Shown: positions 9,384 through 20,399 of the stretch, piece by piece
Layout: every line of letters begins with the position of its first letter
Numbering within the stretch: position 1 is the first letter of the stretch
Assembly (NCBI GenBank): GCA_003427395.1
Contig: BFEA01000164.1
Coordinates: 1,016,566-1,051,971 of the forward strand
Origin: Chara braunii
Taxonomy: Eukaryota; Streptophyta; Charophyceae; Charales; Characeae
DNA: 35,406 nucleotides
Direction: 5' to 3'
Program-made: the position numbers and the translations under genes
The notes under the pieces: generated by a model
The model's input: the letters and a program-made list of their open reading frames with translations, nothing else
What the model was told of the DNA's origin: nothing
The model's database searches: none

Positions 9384-9616
9384 ACAAGCTAATGCCTGTG
9401 CCCAAGCCTCCAGGCAGAGGACATCCTCCAAAACCCCAGATGCAGTATCAGGTGCACTTCAGACACCATACTGATCCTAAAGAAGACCGGTGATTCACAA
9501 GAGAAGAGTTAATGAAGACTGCTCCCCAAATTATCTCAAGTTATGAATGAAATTTGAAACGGAAGCAGCACGCTGTGTTACGACTTCTCAGAGGACAATC
9601 GAAGTAAAGGAGGGAG
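9384..9616 (+). pseudogene. pol (CHD end): End of pol of outer element B
   Basis: After A's right target duplication the sequence encodes the same split-chromodomain tail as A: an AT-hook-like PGRGHPPKP, YQVHFRHHTDPKEDR, a TGA, then FTREELMKTAPQII and a stop. A purine tract at 9606-9616 leads into an LTR. Compared with A, everything between the leader (1-169) and this tail is missing from B. The stop falls one codon later than in A, so the two lesions are independent. Confidence 0.8.
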
Positions 9617-10597
9617 TGCGAGGGTTTTACCCCTCGGCATACCGGCATAAGGCCCTGCAACAGGTGCGTGCCCGCCCTAAGTGAAGGCGGGGACCCTGAA
9701 TCTCAATGAGCCCTGGACTTGTGAATATTTGCAAATTGGTGTGCGCCAGACAGTTGCAACGCGCCAGTTGGTTTCCGCCTTGCTCGTGAGAATCCAAAAT
9801 ATTTGTGGCCCTTCCAGGCTCTTCAAGCAACATGGAGAAAGCGGGGTACATCGCACATTTGCGCTTGCGTGGTTGGGCATGCCTAACCAATTCGGTCCCA
9901 CACTACTGTCTGAGCGGGCCTGGGCGCAGACACTAAGCTACTGGAAACGTGGTCCAGATGTGGAAGAGCAGGCAGTGCACCGGCACTTATATGGAAAGTG
10001 TAAACCAGTGTGCAACACGGCAGCGCTGATTGAGCTTGGGCTCGCGGCCAAGGCTGTGCACTAGCGCTGGGTGCTGGAGCGTGCACACGTGCGTCAGCTT
10101 GCGAGCAGGGCGCCGTTGAGGGCAGCGCCATAGCCCAGCCCCTATAGCTGGCCTTGGGCTTGGACAAAGTCAGTGGATGTGGTTGTGGTCTTCGTGTATG
10201 AGGGGGAAGACATGGGTGAAGAAGACGAGGGAGAGAGTGAGAGAGATGGGGATGGTGATGTGAGGGCACGTACATGGTTTTGGCGATGGTCAATAGGGTC
10301 GACATCTTCATGTACTTCGGTTCTTGCTGCGGACGTCAAGAGGTTGCATTGTCAATTCGTAGGCTGAGTTGTACCTGTGTGATCGTAGTCTGGGCATTGA
10401 GCGCCAAGTAGGAGGAAGGATTCTGGATACATACGTTGGTGGTGGTGAGAGTATGCTCTCATTGACATTTGGATTCGGTGCTTTGGTTCTCCGTTGTTGA
10501 ATATCAGTGCATATCTGCTTTCTGGACAGCGTTCGAGTTTCTGGCTTTCAATGTGATTTTGCTTTCTGGATTTCGTTCATTTCACATTTTTCTTGCA
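9617..10597 (+). repeat. 3' LTR of element B
   Basis: It starts TGCGAGG like A and ends TTCTTGCA. The perfect 6-bp hairpin CCCGCC-CTAAGTGAA-GGCGGG is at 9671-9691. Other shared blocks are the GTTGC/GCGCCAGTTGG region and the region ending GCTTTCTGGATTTCG. It is clearly diverged from A's LTRs. Confidence 0.8.
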
Positions 10598-10680
10598 CAA
10601 TCAATCAATCTATCAAATAATCAATCAAATAATCAATCAAATAATCAATCAATCAGTCAATCAATCAATCAATCAATCAT
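10598..10680 (+). repeat. (AATC)n tetranucleotide repeat
   Basis: Repeats of CAAT/AATC with interruptions follow the B LTR directly. The following 10681-10747 is T- and A-rich with no gene seen. A like repeat in the other strand is part of the D/E family leaders. Confidence 0.9.
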
Positions 10681-10747
10681 TTTTTAATTTTATTTTTTAA
10701 TCGCCCAACCCCCAAAAAAAATCAGTTCCTGTTTTTTATTTTATTTT

Positions 10748-11789
10748 TGCATGGAATATGAGTGAGAACGATATACAGAAAGCCAATTTGCGAAATCACA
10801 CAGATGTCGAAGTAGTTGTATTTCAAGCAGAGAGCGTAAATGCGCCGAAGATTCCATCCACATAAGAGCGTTACAGTGAACTCATGAGCCAATGTTCAAG
10901 CCCTCAGGCCACACCAACGCAGTATCCAATGTCGCTCCTACTGTGTGGCGCCGAGCGCCCTTCCTACTCTATCTAGCCCATCCTACTACAGCGGCATTCA
11001 CACAACAGGCTCATTTCGACTTTGAAGACCAATGTCCATGACGTCAACACCATAGCCGACCTCCCTCATGCACCAGGTTCGTATCTCGTCTCCCCTCATC
11101 ACCCCCTGACCACCCGCACTCGCCTCCTTCCCGAAGACCACCGATCGCCCCTTACCCCCTCTATGGCCGCTCGCACACCTGTCACCTCGCGAGCGCCCGC
11201 ATGCGCCCCTGGCCGATAAGGCAGCATGCAGCCACTTGCGCAGCAGCGCAGCAGCGTGACCGCATTGCCAATGTGGGCCAGAATGCCAAGCCCTGGCTTC
11301 CGTCCTTCCTATATGGAAGTGGCAGCCTCTGCTGGTCTGCGTGGGCCTGGCCGAGGAGGCTTCCAGTAGCTTCCGGTGGGGCCCCGGTACCTGCACTCAG
11401 GCCACCTTGATAGTTGCGGGCCTGGGCCCTTTTTGGTTGGGCACACTCAGAACATTACATGCTTCGATTGTTTGCTGCACTTGGACTGGACCACAGGGTA
11501 GATAAGACGACAATGCTGCTTTCTTGTTTACCCGTGGCCACCTCGTGATGTATCTGCCCCTGTATGCGTGTGCCCTGGGCTCAACCGCCCGGACCTAGGG
11601 TAGGCTTCAGGTTGCTCGTCAACCAACTGTCGTGCAACAACTGTCAGAGGCCCGAATGGAAAAATGCAGAGATAGGGGCCACCTGTGAATATTCAGGCCC
11701 GCCTTCCCTTAGGGCGGGCACGAGGCTTGCTGGGCCGCTGCCAGACCATATGCATGTTGTCTAAGGCCCCCCTAAGGAGACAATTCTCA
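10748..11789 (-). repeat. 3' LTR of element C
   Basis: This 1042-bp sequence in - orientation begins TGAGAATTG and ends CCATGCA. It shares long blocks with 19286-20347 and 28979-30062. The hairpin GCCCGCC/GGCGGGC is at 11697-11719. No gene is supported inside it. Confidence 0.9.
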
Positions 11790-12560
11790 CATTCCATAGT
11801 TCGCTGAGATGCTTCTTATGCAGGTGCCTTCCCCTTCAGTTTACGTTCGTACTCGGCCACGATCTGAGTAGCTGTCTTGGCAAGTTCCTCCCTTGTGAAA
11901 CAAAGATCTTCCGTTGGATCTGTATGATGCCTGAACCGAACTCTGTGCTCTCTGATAGGTTTAGGCGGTCTTCCCCTGCCAGCTAGCTTGGGAACAGGCA
12001 TGTCTCTGTGTTCAAAGATGTCGTCAACGTCCACGTGGCCATCCATGGTTGGGGGCAGCATAGATCTCCTTGATTGGAATTGCTGTCTCAGCGAAAGGTG
12101 CAAGCTTTGAGGCGTGAAACACCGGGTAAGTGCGTAGGTGACCAGGGATAGGAATCACGTATGAGGGACCATCCTCTTCACTACCCACAATATCCAAGAC
12201 TTTCCAAGGATCGAAATACTGAGGCATTAGTTTCCTAGAGATACTGAACTCATGTCCCAACTCACTAGCCTTAACGCGGACACGTTCCCCTACCTAAAAT
12301 GTGGACTGTCGGCGATGCTTGTTCTCAAAAGCAATCATGGCTTCTTGAGATTTCGTGATGTGTTCGACAGCCTGCTGCAGCACCTTCTCGGACTGGACAC
12401 CAAATTCAATCGTTCCAGGAGTTGCAGCAGTTCAGTTTTCAGGCACGAGGAAGTCTAGAGCAGATCTAGGCTTCCACCCCAAATGCAGCTGATTGGGAGT
12501 GACGCCGGTGGTGCTGTGTACAACGTTGTTGTACAGACTGGCGATGAGAGGTAACTTCTC
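11790..12560 (-). pseudogene. pol (IN-CHD): Integrase C-terminal tail of element C
   Basis: The open piece 11816-12103 encodes PPTMDGHVDVDDIFEHRDM, the AT-hook GRGRPPKP, then HRVRFRHHTDPTED, FTREELAKTATQIVAEYERK. Unlike A and B, no stop interrupts the second half of the split chromodomain. The SH3-like part (ISRKLMPQYFDPWKVLDIVG, GPSYVIPIPGHLRTYPVFHASKLAPF) is in another frame (12024-12260), so one frameshift separates them. Farther upstream the linker is broken. Confidence 0.82.
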
Positions 12561-13080
12561 ATCCTAGTTATCTTGGCTGGGCTTTATGTAATGCCTCAGC
12601 AGATGCTGCACCACTCGGTTCATCTGTTCAGCCTGTCTGTTGGCTTCGGGATGATTCCCAAAAGTCATCTGGAGTTGGTTGCCTATCTGTTCTGCAGCCT
12701 TCTTCCACATCTCACTGGTGAAGTGGACATCTCTATCACTAACGATAGTCTTTGGCAGTCCAAAGTCACGCACCTAGTTATCCATGAATAACTTGATGAC
12801 ATGCTCAGTCATGGCAGCCTCCGGCATGACAATTAGTCTAGTGTACTTCGTGAATCTATCAACTATAACGAAGATATGCCCCGTGCCATTCTTGCTGGTC
12901 ACGAGGGTATCCATGAAATCCATGGAAACACTGTCCCAGACCAGCAGGATAGGGTAAGGGCTTTAGTAACCCCAGCGGAGCTCGAGTCCATGGCTTGTCC
13001 CGCTGACAGACATGACAAGTCTGCACATACTGTTTGCATTGTCAAGCATGGTAGGCCACCAAAATCATTGTACTAAGTTA
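12561..13080 (-). pseudogene. pol (IN): Integrase core of element C
   Basis: Motifs are SMDFMDTLV (first Asp), VSDRDVHFTSEMWKKAAEQ (second Asp, kept here) and GNHPEANRQAEQMNR (Glu). In-frame stops occur near 12775 and 12960. The N-terminal zinc module is on the far side of the 13085-14024 insertion (14025-14239) and its C-x2-C pair is damaged. This frame stays closer to a working integrase than A's, but it cannot be expressed intact. Confidence 0.83.
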
Positions 13081-13186
13081 GCGCTACCGTCTTAACCCGA
13101 AAACAAGGTACGTACCTTGTCTTCAAGTTACCTCAGAAAAAACAGGTTCTTAGAAATTGCTGTTAAATTTTTGAATAAAAGGTACC

Positions 13187-13270
13187 CTTGAATACATGGT
13201 ACGTATTTTGTATTCGAATACAAGGTACGTATTTTCTATTCGAATAAAAGGTACGTACCTTGTATTCGAG
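13187..13270. repeat. 26-bp palindromic repeats GTACGTA...TATTCGAATA
   Basis: Three imperfect units of GGTACGTATTTTGTATTCGAATACAA type stand in tandem. Similar pieces recur near 13750-13815 and 13970-14005. The palindrome TATTCGAATA and the GTACGTAC core could fold into serial hairpins. Confidence 0.7.
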
Positions 13271-13294
13271 GTGTGCCTTGTAACTGTCATGTAA

Positions 13295-13323
13295 CTCTCT
13301 CTCTCTCTCTCTCTCTCTCTCTN

Positions 13324-13398
<75 letters not shown>
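13295..13398 (+). repeat. (CT)n microsatellite
   Basis: About 104 bases of CT with one N at 13323, followed by shorter CT runs (13432-13448, 13501-13515) and a CA run (13515-13530). The N suggests an assembly join, so true length is uncertain. Confidence 0.95.
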
Positions 13399-13401
<3 letters not shown>

Positions 13402-13635
13402 GTGTGTTGTCCATGCATGCGGGCGCTACACTCTCTCTCTCTCTCTCTGGCGTGCGCTGTCCACGCACCCACCTCCTTCCACACAGTGGGGCTATGCTCC
13501 CTGTCTCTCTCTCTCACACACACACACACGCATACACAAACACACGTAAACCTTCGAATGCATGCCGGATCGTGCACAGGCAGAGCAGCCAATGTGTTCT
13601 TTAATTAAAAAAAAAAAGAACTTCACGCTGCAGCC

Positions 13636-14047
13636 CCGTCCTGGTAGTAGTTGATTGTGTTCTATTCGTGATATTATAATATTTATTATTTAGTATACCT
13701 TTTTTTCTTCCCCTCTCCTAGGAAAGTTGCATCCTAAAATCTGTTCTACAAGGTATGTACCTTGTATTCGAATACAAGGCACCCGTGTACCTTATATTCG
13801 TATACAAGGTACGTATTTTCGGGTTAAGACGGTAGTCTTCTTATAGTCGAAAAGTCCGTCCTGGTAGTAGTTGATTGTGTTCTATTCGTGATATTATAAT
13901 ATTTATTATTTAGTATACCTTTTTTTTTCCCCCTCTCCTAGGAAAGTTGCATCCTAAAATCTGTTCTACAAGGTATGTACCTTGTATTCGTATACAAGGT
14001 ACGTATTTTCGGGTTAAGACGGTAGTCTTCTTATAGTCGAAAAGTCC
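13636..14047 (+). repeat. Tandem duplication across the right end of the insertion
   Basis: The stretch starting CCGTCCTGGTAGTAG at 13636 recurs at 13856. Both copies include the right inverted repeat and about 23 bp of element C's own pol sequence (GTCTTCTTATAGTCG). The duplication therefore happened after the insertion. The second copy lacks about 22 bp around GCACCCGTG. Confidence 0.85.
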
Positions 14048-14239
14048 CGTTGTGTCTTGGCAGTCGCTTAAAAATAAACTACGCAAAATCTCTCTAGATG
14101 GAACAACTAATTTTTTAAAACCTGCCTTCTCAAGAAAGAGTAACTCGTCCACCACCACAAACTCATCAGATGTAACCTTGTCTTGTGTCTGTAGTATGTG
14201 GATGATGCCCATCGTGACAGGGCCACTAGTTTGCCTCAA
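14025..14239 (-). pseudogene. pol (IN N-term): Integrase N-terminal segment of element C
   Basis: The frame encodes MGIIHILQTQDKVTSDEFVV, ELLFLEKAGFKKLVVPSREI and LRSLFLSDCQDTTGLFDYKKT. These align with the tether and HHCC region of A, but the usual two His residues are changed. The segment is cut by the inverted-repeat insertion. On its upstream side it is joined directly to the start of RNase H because about 250 residues of RNase H are deleted. Confidence 0.8.
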
Positions 14240-15220
14240 CCTTTTGCCTTCTGTTGAGCCAACAACGCGGCAATGTCATATTGGCTTGCATCATTGGTCA
14301 CTACAAATGGTCTTTGAGGATCGGGAACCATGAGAACCTCATGGTGTCGCTTGAAAGGAGCTTCACACTCGTCGGTCCATTCCCATGGTGTGTCGAGGTG
14401 AATTAGATAAGTCAAAGGGCTGGCCACTGTGCTGTAGCCGGTTATCCCTAAGAATGATCAGACCTCGGTCACAGACTAAGGTCGTGGTCAGTCACGAATG
14501 CGCCACCTTGGCATCTTCAGGCCTGATCCCCTCTACAGATATCTCATGACCCAAGTACAAGGTTTTAGTGCAAGCAAACTCGCATTTCTCTGAGTCAATC
14601 TTATACTTATGCTGTCGTAGGACTGAAAGGACAGTCTCTAAATGTTGAGCATGCTCCTCGACTGTTCTACTAAAGATAAGAATGTCGTCGAGGTACACAA
14701 CGATAAACTTATCTAAGTACTCATGGAATATCTAATAGACCGTACCTGGTCCGAAGTGCAGTTTTGTGCTGGAATGTTCCCGGCGTATTGCGAAGGCCAC
14801 GGGGCATCGCCACCAACTCATACAGACCGTACCTGGTCCGAAGTGCAGTTCTGTGCTGGTCCTCGGGTCTAATAGTACTTTGATGGTAGCCGGACTTTAA
14901 ATTTATCTTAGTGAAGTACTTATGACCTGAACCCTATCCAATAGGTCATCGATGGGTGGTAGAGGCTCTGCGTTCTTCACAATGATGACATTGAGGCCTC
15001 TATAATCAATGCACATCCTCAGTGTCTCCCCCTTCTTCGGGACAAATAGGACTGGTGAGCCGAACGGGGAGGTACTAGGTCGTATCCAACCCTTCTTTGT
15101 GAGTTCTTTCAGTTGATGTCAAAGCTTGTACAACTCGACTGGAACCATCCTATAGATCCCTTTGGGTATCTTGCTCCCGAAGATGATCTCTATGGCATGG
15201 ACAACCTCCCTGTCTACGAC
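14236..15220 (-). pseudogene. pol (RT-RH): RT and truncated RNase H of element C
   Basis: RT motifs read [28 protein letters not shown] in the upstream part, then YLDDILIFS (the YLDD box, near 14690) with EKCEFACTKTLYLGHEI. The RNase H start TNDASQYDIAALLAQQ is present, and the rest of RNase H is deleted. A small duplicated piece containing CGTACCTGGTCCGAAGTGCAG occurs twice (about 14742 and 14827), and several frameshifts are visible. Confidence 0.85.
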
Positions 15221-15787
15221 TCATGAAGGCGCTTCAAACAGATCAGGGTATGTTGCGACGACACTTTCTATCTCTAGGGGTGTTTTAATGGCCTCCCCTT
15301 TCTCAGAGACAAAGACTAAGTGCATACCCTCGTCTTGGTTTTGTTTATAATAGTTATAAAAGGCTGATGCACACATACATTTGTAAGTGTCTATCAAACT
15401 GCTAACTTTGTACTTGGCAATTCTGACTGCCCTGCCTTCCGGTAGTACGTGCTTAAGCACTTTTCGGTCCCAGTCAAACTGGGGCTTGGCAACCTCGATG
15501 TAGTACATACACAACAACATGTCAAAAAGTAAGTCGTCGCTGACTAGGAACGAAATTCTATGATTCAGTTCCCCACCTCCATAGTAGAAGGTGCGGACTA
15601 CATCCTTGACATAGTCTTCAACCAACATGCACTCTTTGTTTGCCAAAGTAGATGCTACAAGTCTACTAAGGCGCTGCACCCGGTCCCCTAGGCGCAGTCT
15701 CTCAAGGCAATTGCGACTTATGGAGTTTCGTATGGAGCCGATGTCTACGAAGGCACCACACTTGCGGCCACCTACACCAACTTCCAC
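15221..15787 (-). pseudogene. pol (PR): Aspartic protease and linker of element C
   Basis: A 188-residue open frame holds the retropepsin region with AFVDIGSIRNSIS (active-site D-I-G where D-T-G is usual), HRISFLVSDDLLFDMLLCMYYIE, and the linker SAFYNYYKQNQDEGMHLVFVS leading to KYPDLF-like sequence. It is the longest intact frame of element C's pol. It aligns throughout with 4560-5150 of element A. Confidence 0.83.
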
Positions 15788-16026
15788 AACTAAGTGCTCC
15801 GCTTTAGGACCTGGACTTAATGCTACCCAGGACTCACGAGGGTCCCTTGCCGATCACTCACTTTGTAGGTCCTCTAAGGCCTCAGACATATCCAACGAAT
15901 AGAGTATCGTGGGGTCAAGATGCATCTGTGGGGTGACTAAGGAGTCAATAGCTTCGGCCAACTCTTGAAACGGGGAGGGTATATCACCAATTTCAACACG
16001 AGTAGAAGCAACTACTTTTATTGGCC

Positions 16027-17990
16027 CTATTTGTTTCCCGAGTTGAAGCTTGTAGAGGCCCCATCTTGGGAAGAAGAAGGAACCCCACCTTTGGGCGGTA
16101 TCTTCTGGGAAACCTTTGTGTTCTTGCATTTGAACTGCTGATGGCCATACTCGTCGCAGTTAATGTAAGCACGCAGCGTATAACGGTCCCGCCACACATC
16201 TTGATCCAAACCTGCTCTCACCCAAGGCGCAATCTTGTTTGGGTCCCGGGTTTGGCCCAAACTCTTTTGTTGACCGCCATTGCCGCGGCCACCTGCCTTT
16301 TACCAATGCAACGAGGTTGCTACCGTCAACGTCATCCTCGCTGTCCAACTCTGAACCGTCCACTAAATCAAAATAGTCGTCGATATCGGTTTGAGTGCCA
16401 TCAACATCAACCATCGTCAATCGGCTTCCCTTCTTCTTCCACTTTTGTGGACTCTTCTTCTTTCTTTCATCCGTAGAGGGTTGTTGAGCACCTCCTAGCA
16501 TGGCCTCCAAATCTAGAGCCTTCTTGCTAAAGGTCTCAAACGTGTGATACTCGAGGTGAGCCTCGTTGGCTAACAAGTTTTTGATGTATGTGGGAAGATG
16601 TCTCACGAACGTGGTCATTAAGACCTGCGGATCGTAGCATACCCGAGAACGACAATCAAGCGCTCAACGACCGAGGTGAGTTTGCGCACTTTCTTGTACT
16701 TTTTAGTATCAAGCTGGGTCAACGCATCAGTGGCAATCTGTGCCTACTGTGGGTTGTGCCATCTCGCTTCCCCAAAGTCCATGAAACTTTCTAGCGTATG
16801 GGTCTTTGCCCAATCGGTCATTCGCCTGCTGAACCCTTTTGAAGCTACCGATCCATCTAGACATCTTGTTGCCGATCCCTCAAGATATGAGGCGACAACT
16901 ATCACCTCTTCCTCTACGAGAGTCCTGTTCGCCTGTACCCACACTGACACACTTCTCAACCAAGTGCCGAGAGCCTCATCCTTCTTATCATCTGAAAAGG
17001 CTAAGGCTGGTTTCAAAGGGGGTCTTAGGGTACCAAGGTTGCTGCTGTCCCGTTGGTGGGACAGGTGGCGACTATGGTGTAGCTCTATCTGTTGGACCAG
17101 AAGATGGGGAAGCAACAGGCTGTGCTGCTGCACAAGTGGTTAACGGGGACCCCCACTTTTTATAATGTGTTAGTAAGAAGTGCACTCTATAGATTGGTGT
17201 GAAGTTTGCTTGGGATGGCCTTATGGTTTTCTTATAAATTGAGGTGAAAAATGGGGGGTCGGTTAACCTTTTCTCTGCTGCTGCTGCTGAAGTACCGCCC
17301 GGTAGTGTGCGAGATTGAGGCAGATACGTGCCTGTCATCGCCGATAATGACAACGACGATGGCAAAACTGCTGGTTTGAAACCGGGCCTGTGCATGGCAT
17401 CCAATATCTGGTCAAGGGTATCCTGCATAGCGTCCACTTTGTTGTCCACGTAAGGGTGCATGAACAATATGCTCGCCTTGACAATCTTCAGCGTATCGTC
17501 AAGTGTTGAGTCATCTAACCCGTCTAACGCAGCTTTGTCTGCCGCTCTACCCTAAAGTCAGACACTTCTATTTCTAATTTCTAATTTCATTTTCCCTTCC
17601 ATTAGCCTCCTTAAGTTCCTTCTCTAACCTTAAGCGGATCCTCTCCACTTGCTAGAGTTCCATTTGTTTCTTGGTACATGGAGGCGGCGAGCTGAACTGC
17701 GAGCCCGCCATCCAACTAGTACCAGCTCCTGACGTACCAGAGATGGATTGCGAGTTGAGCGGCATACCGAGCGACTGACCAGACGAGGTTGCTGCAGAGG
17801 TAGCCATTGCTACTACGCTAGCTGATGTTGTTCCTAACGTCATTTCTGCAACTCCTACTGCTTCCCTAGCAGTCTCAAGCAAACGGGCCCTTGCTTCGGC
17901 CTTGAACCTTCTTTCGTCTCCCGGTAGCAGAACCTAGAACGCTACAGGTATCCTTCATGTATCCTGCCGTGTTTGCCTTCGTCGTCAACT
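16027..17990 (-). pseudogene. gag: Gag of element C, broken
   Basis: In element direction: an N-terminal low-complexity piece (17652-17882) shares VAMATSA with A's gag. A Ser/Thr-rich piece follows (17072-17467). The capsid-like segment (16744-17133) has DDKKDEALGTWLRSVSVWV. Then comes the FSKKALDLEAMLGG block (16160-16618) and the nucleocapsid (16027-16260). The zinc knuckle reads AYINCDEYGHQQFKC, so the first Cys of C-x2-C-x4-H-x4-C has become Tyr, while A keeps it. Several frame changes separate the pieces. Confidence 0.83.
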
Positions 17991-19270
17991 GTTCCTTCAC
18001 CACGTTCTGATCCACTCATCGGCTAGGCAGACGCTGTTTGCACTAGTGTTCTCTCCGGAACCTACTGCAACATGCGTCTGACGGTCTCGGACCGATTTAA
18101 AAATAATAAAAAATAAAATAATATCTGGAAGTCACTTGGGCTACCGTTCAAGCGATATCAACAACATTCACACAGACTGTACACAATCTAAATCTACTTC
18201 GATTTGTTCACTTATAGAAGCTTTGAAAAACACCGACTATGGTAGAACATTACAGCCCTAGTCTAGGCTGTCTGTGAGGTGTTAGCAGTGTGATAAAAAA
18301 CCAACTTATCAAAATAAAAATAAATTATGTGAGCAGATGTATGCACAATGGGTATGGTTGTGATTGACTGTTGAGCTTTAATTGGATCCCTCTCCCTTGT
18401 ATCCAATGTACCTGTCCGCCTCATCAAGCAACGGTGTCTAAGGTGTGCATTAACGGCCCACCCTTGTGCCCAAGGAATATGCTTATGACCAGAACTGCCC
18501 TTTCTTTATCCTCGCGGGCAACGAGCTCGTCTGATTGATCTGGCTGATAAAGAGGCAGTTTAAGGACAACCCCCACGGTCGTCAAGAATTATTTAACGTC
18601 GGAGATAGGACGATCGCAGACAGTGGATAGTTCAAAACCGCGCCATAAATATTTATAGATGGTCTGGTAAGCTTCTGCATAGGCCTGGTCAGTCCGCACA
18701 CACCTTCTATCAGCGCAACAAAGAGCCTCAAAGGACAAAGCAGCATGGCCTGCATGTACTACTCCCATGGGTTGGCATGGTGACCATGACCCGTGCTTCG
18801 ACAAGGGCCCTTCAGAGGCACCACCCTCTCCTGCCAGATGCGCCACCGGGAAGAATGTCGTCTCTCGAGGTAGAGCGCTACTCACGAAAAGAGGACATTC
18901 GAGGTTGGAATCACCTCCTCACAGTAAGAGGAGATTGAGAGGATAGATAAGGTAAGGGAACAACGTACCCAGAGATAGCTGCCCCCAACCGCAAATTCCT
19001 CACCAATTGAGCCAATGTGCATTTCGATGTCTGATCGTAGCTTCGGTACCACCCACAACGCAATTCAGTGTGACCTCAGCCAGAATGCCACATCAACATG
19101 CTTTCATTGTCATACATACATCCGTTGTCGCCACAGCCTTCCTGTGGCGCACCCCTCTACCCGGGTGCCGCATCAACAAGCCAGCATCAAAGTATCCTTA
19201 CTGTACAGAAGCATCGTCAACACACCAAGTAACTATGTCACCAGCGCTAGGTAATGGCGATCATGAAGCG
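17991..19270 (-). other. Untranslated leader of element C
   Basis: It matches the leader of A in long blocks in the same order. Examples are GTTGGGGGCAGCTAT near 18976, TCATGGTCACCATGCC near 18780, TATAAATA at 18650-18657, TTAAATAATTC near 18590 and GGGTGGGCCG near 18450. No gene is supported; an open frame at 18589-18885 is not kept in A. Confidence 0.7.
18650..18657 (-). promoter_or_regulatory. Conserved TATAAATA box in leader of C
   Basis: This is the counterpart of 1771-1778 in element A, within a conserved block. Function as an internal promoter is inference. Confidence 0.4.
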
Positions 19271-19282
19271 GCGCCGATACCA
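19271..19282 (-). other. Primer-binding site of element C
   Basis: On the - strand it reads TGGTATCGGCGC directly inside the 5' LTR, the initiator-Met type with one further change relative to element A. Confidence 0.83.
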
Positions 19283-19285
19283 GAT

Positions 19286-20347
19286 TGCAAGGAATATGAG
19301 TGAGAACGATATACAGGGAGCCAAGTTGCGAAATCACACAGATGTCCAAGTAGTCATATACCAAGCAGAGAGCATAAATGCGCCAAGATTCCATCCACAT
19401 AAGAGCGTTACAATGAAAGCCAATGCTCAAGCCCTCAGGCCACACCAACGTAGTATCCAATGTCGCTCCTACTGTATGGCGCCCGACGCCCTTCCTACTC
19501 TACCTAGCCTATCCTACTACAACCGCATTCACATAACAGGCTCACTTCGACTTTGAAGACCGATGTACATGACGTCAACACCATAGCCGACCTCCCTCAT
19601 GCACAAGGTACGCATCTCATGTCCCCTCATCACCCCCTGACCACTCGCACTCGCCTCCTTCCTGAAGACCACCGATCGCCCCTTACCCCCTTGCGCCTTG
19701 CAGCCCGGTTATGGCCGCTCACGCACCACTGCCCTGCAGCGCCCCTCTCGCCTCGCAAGCGCCCGCATGCGCCCCTAGCCGATAATGCAGCAAGAAGCCA
19801 CGTATGCAACAGCGCGACCACATTGCCAGCGTGGGCCAGAATGCCAAACCCTGACTACCCTCTTTCCTATATGGAAGTGGCAGATTGCTGGTTTGTGTGG
19901 GTCTGGCCGAAGAGGCTTCCAGTAGCTTCTGGTTCGGCCCCGGTTCCTGTGCCTAGGCCACCTTGACAGCTGCAGGCCTGGGCCCATTTCGGTTGGGCAC
20001 ACTCAGAACATTCCAGGCTTTGATTGTTTGCTGCACTTGCATTGGACCACGGGGCAGATACGACGACAATGCTGCTTTCTCGTTTACTCGTGGCCACCTC
20101 GTTATGTATCTGCCTTTGTATGCGCGTGCCCTGGGCTCAACCGCTCGGACCCAGGGTAGGCCTCATGTTGCTCGTCAACCAACTGTCGTGCGGCAACTGC
20201 CAGAGGCCCGAATGGAAAAATGCAGAGATAGGGGCCACTCGTGAATATTTAGGCCCGCCGTCACTTAGGGCAGGCACGAGGCTTGCTGGGGGCCGCTGGC
20301 AGACCATATGCTTGTTGTCTATCGGCCTCCTGATGAGTCGATCCTCA
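19286..20347 (-). repeat. 5' LTR of element C
   Basis: Partner of 10748-11789, 1062 bp. In element orientation it begins TGAGGATCG and ends TTCCTTGCA next to the primer site. The conserved hairpin (20253-20275) has one arm changed. Confidence 0.9.
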
Positions 20348-20399
20348 CCTTTTTTTTTCATTTGGGGGTGTACCCCTGCACTCCAGCAAACTCCCCCCG

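Larger units (their letters stand above)
13085..14024. mobile_element. Terminal-inverted-repeat insertion (MITE-like) in element C
   Basis: CCGTCTTAACCCGAAAA at 13087-13103 is mirrored by its exact inverse at 14006-14022. Each is flanked on the outside by TA, which would fit a TA target duplication of the Tc1/mariner kind. The insert splits C's integrase gene: the protein motif DYKKT lies just right of it and the WWP region just left. Inside are palindromic repeats of GTACGTA and TATTCGAATA, a long CT microsatellite and a roughly 210-bp duplication. No transposase is visible, so it would be non-autonomous. Confidence 0.65.
10748..20347 (-). mobile_element. Ty3/gypsy LTR retrotransposon C, decayed, related to A
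   Basis: The 9.6-kb element on the - strand has LTRs at 19286-20347 (5') and 10748-11789 (3'). A primer-binding site lies at 19271-19282. Order in its own direction is leader, gag, protease, RT, remnant RNase H, integrase, chromodomain tail. Protein order and many motifs match element A. It carries stops, frameshifts, an RNase H deletion at about 14239 and a foreign insertion at 13085-14024. The bases flanking the LTRs (ATTTT left, CCTTT right) do not form a convincing target duplication, so a boundary may have been altered by recombination. Confidence 0.92.

Noticed and set aside
13163-13608. Arg-Glu and Leu-Ser repeat proteins on both strands
   Set aside because: They are translations of the CT/GA microsatellite; the same applies at 22366-22777, 23383-23968 and 30563-31182.
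18589-18885. 98-codon - strand frame in the leader of C
   Set aside because: The aligned leader of A does not keep the frame, although the DNA is conserved.
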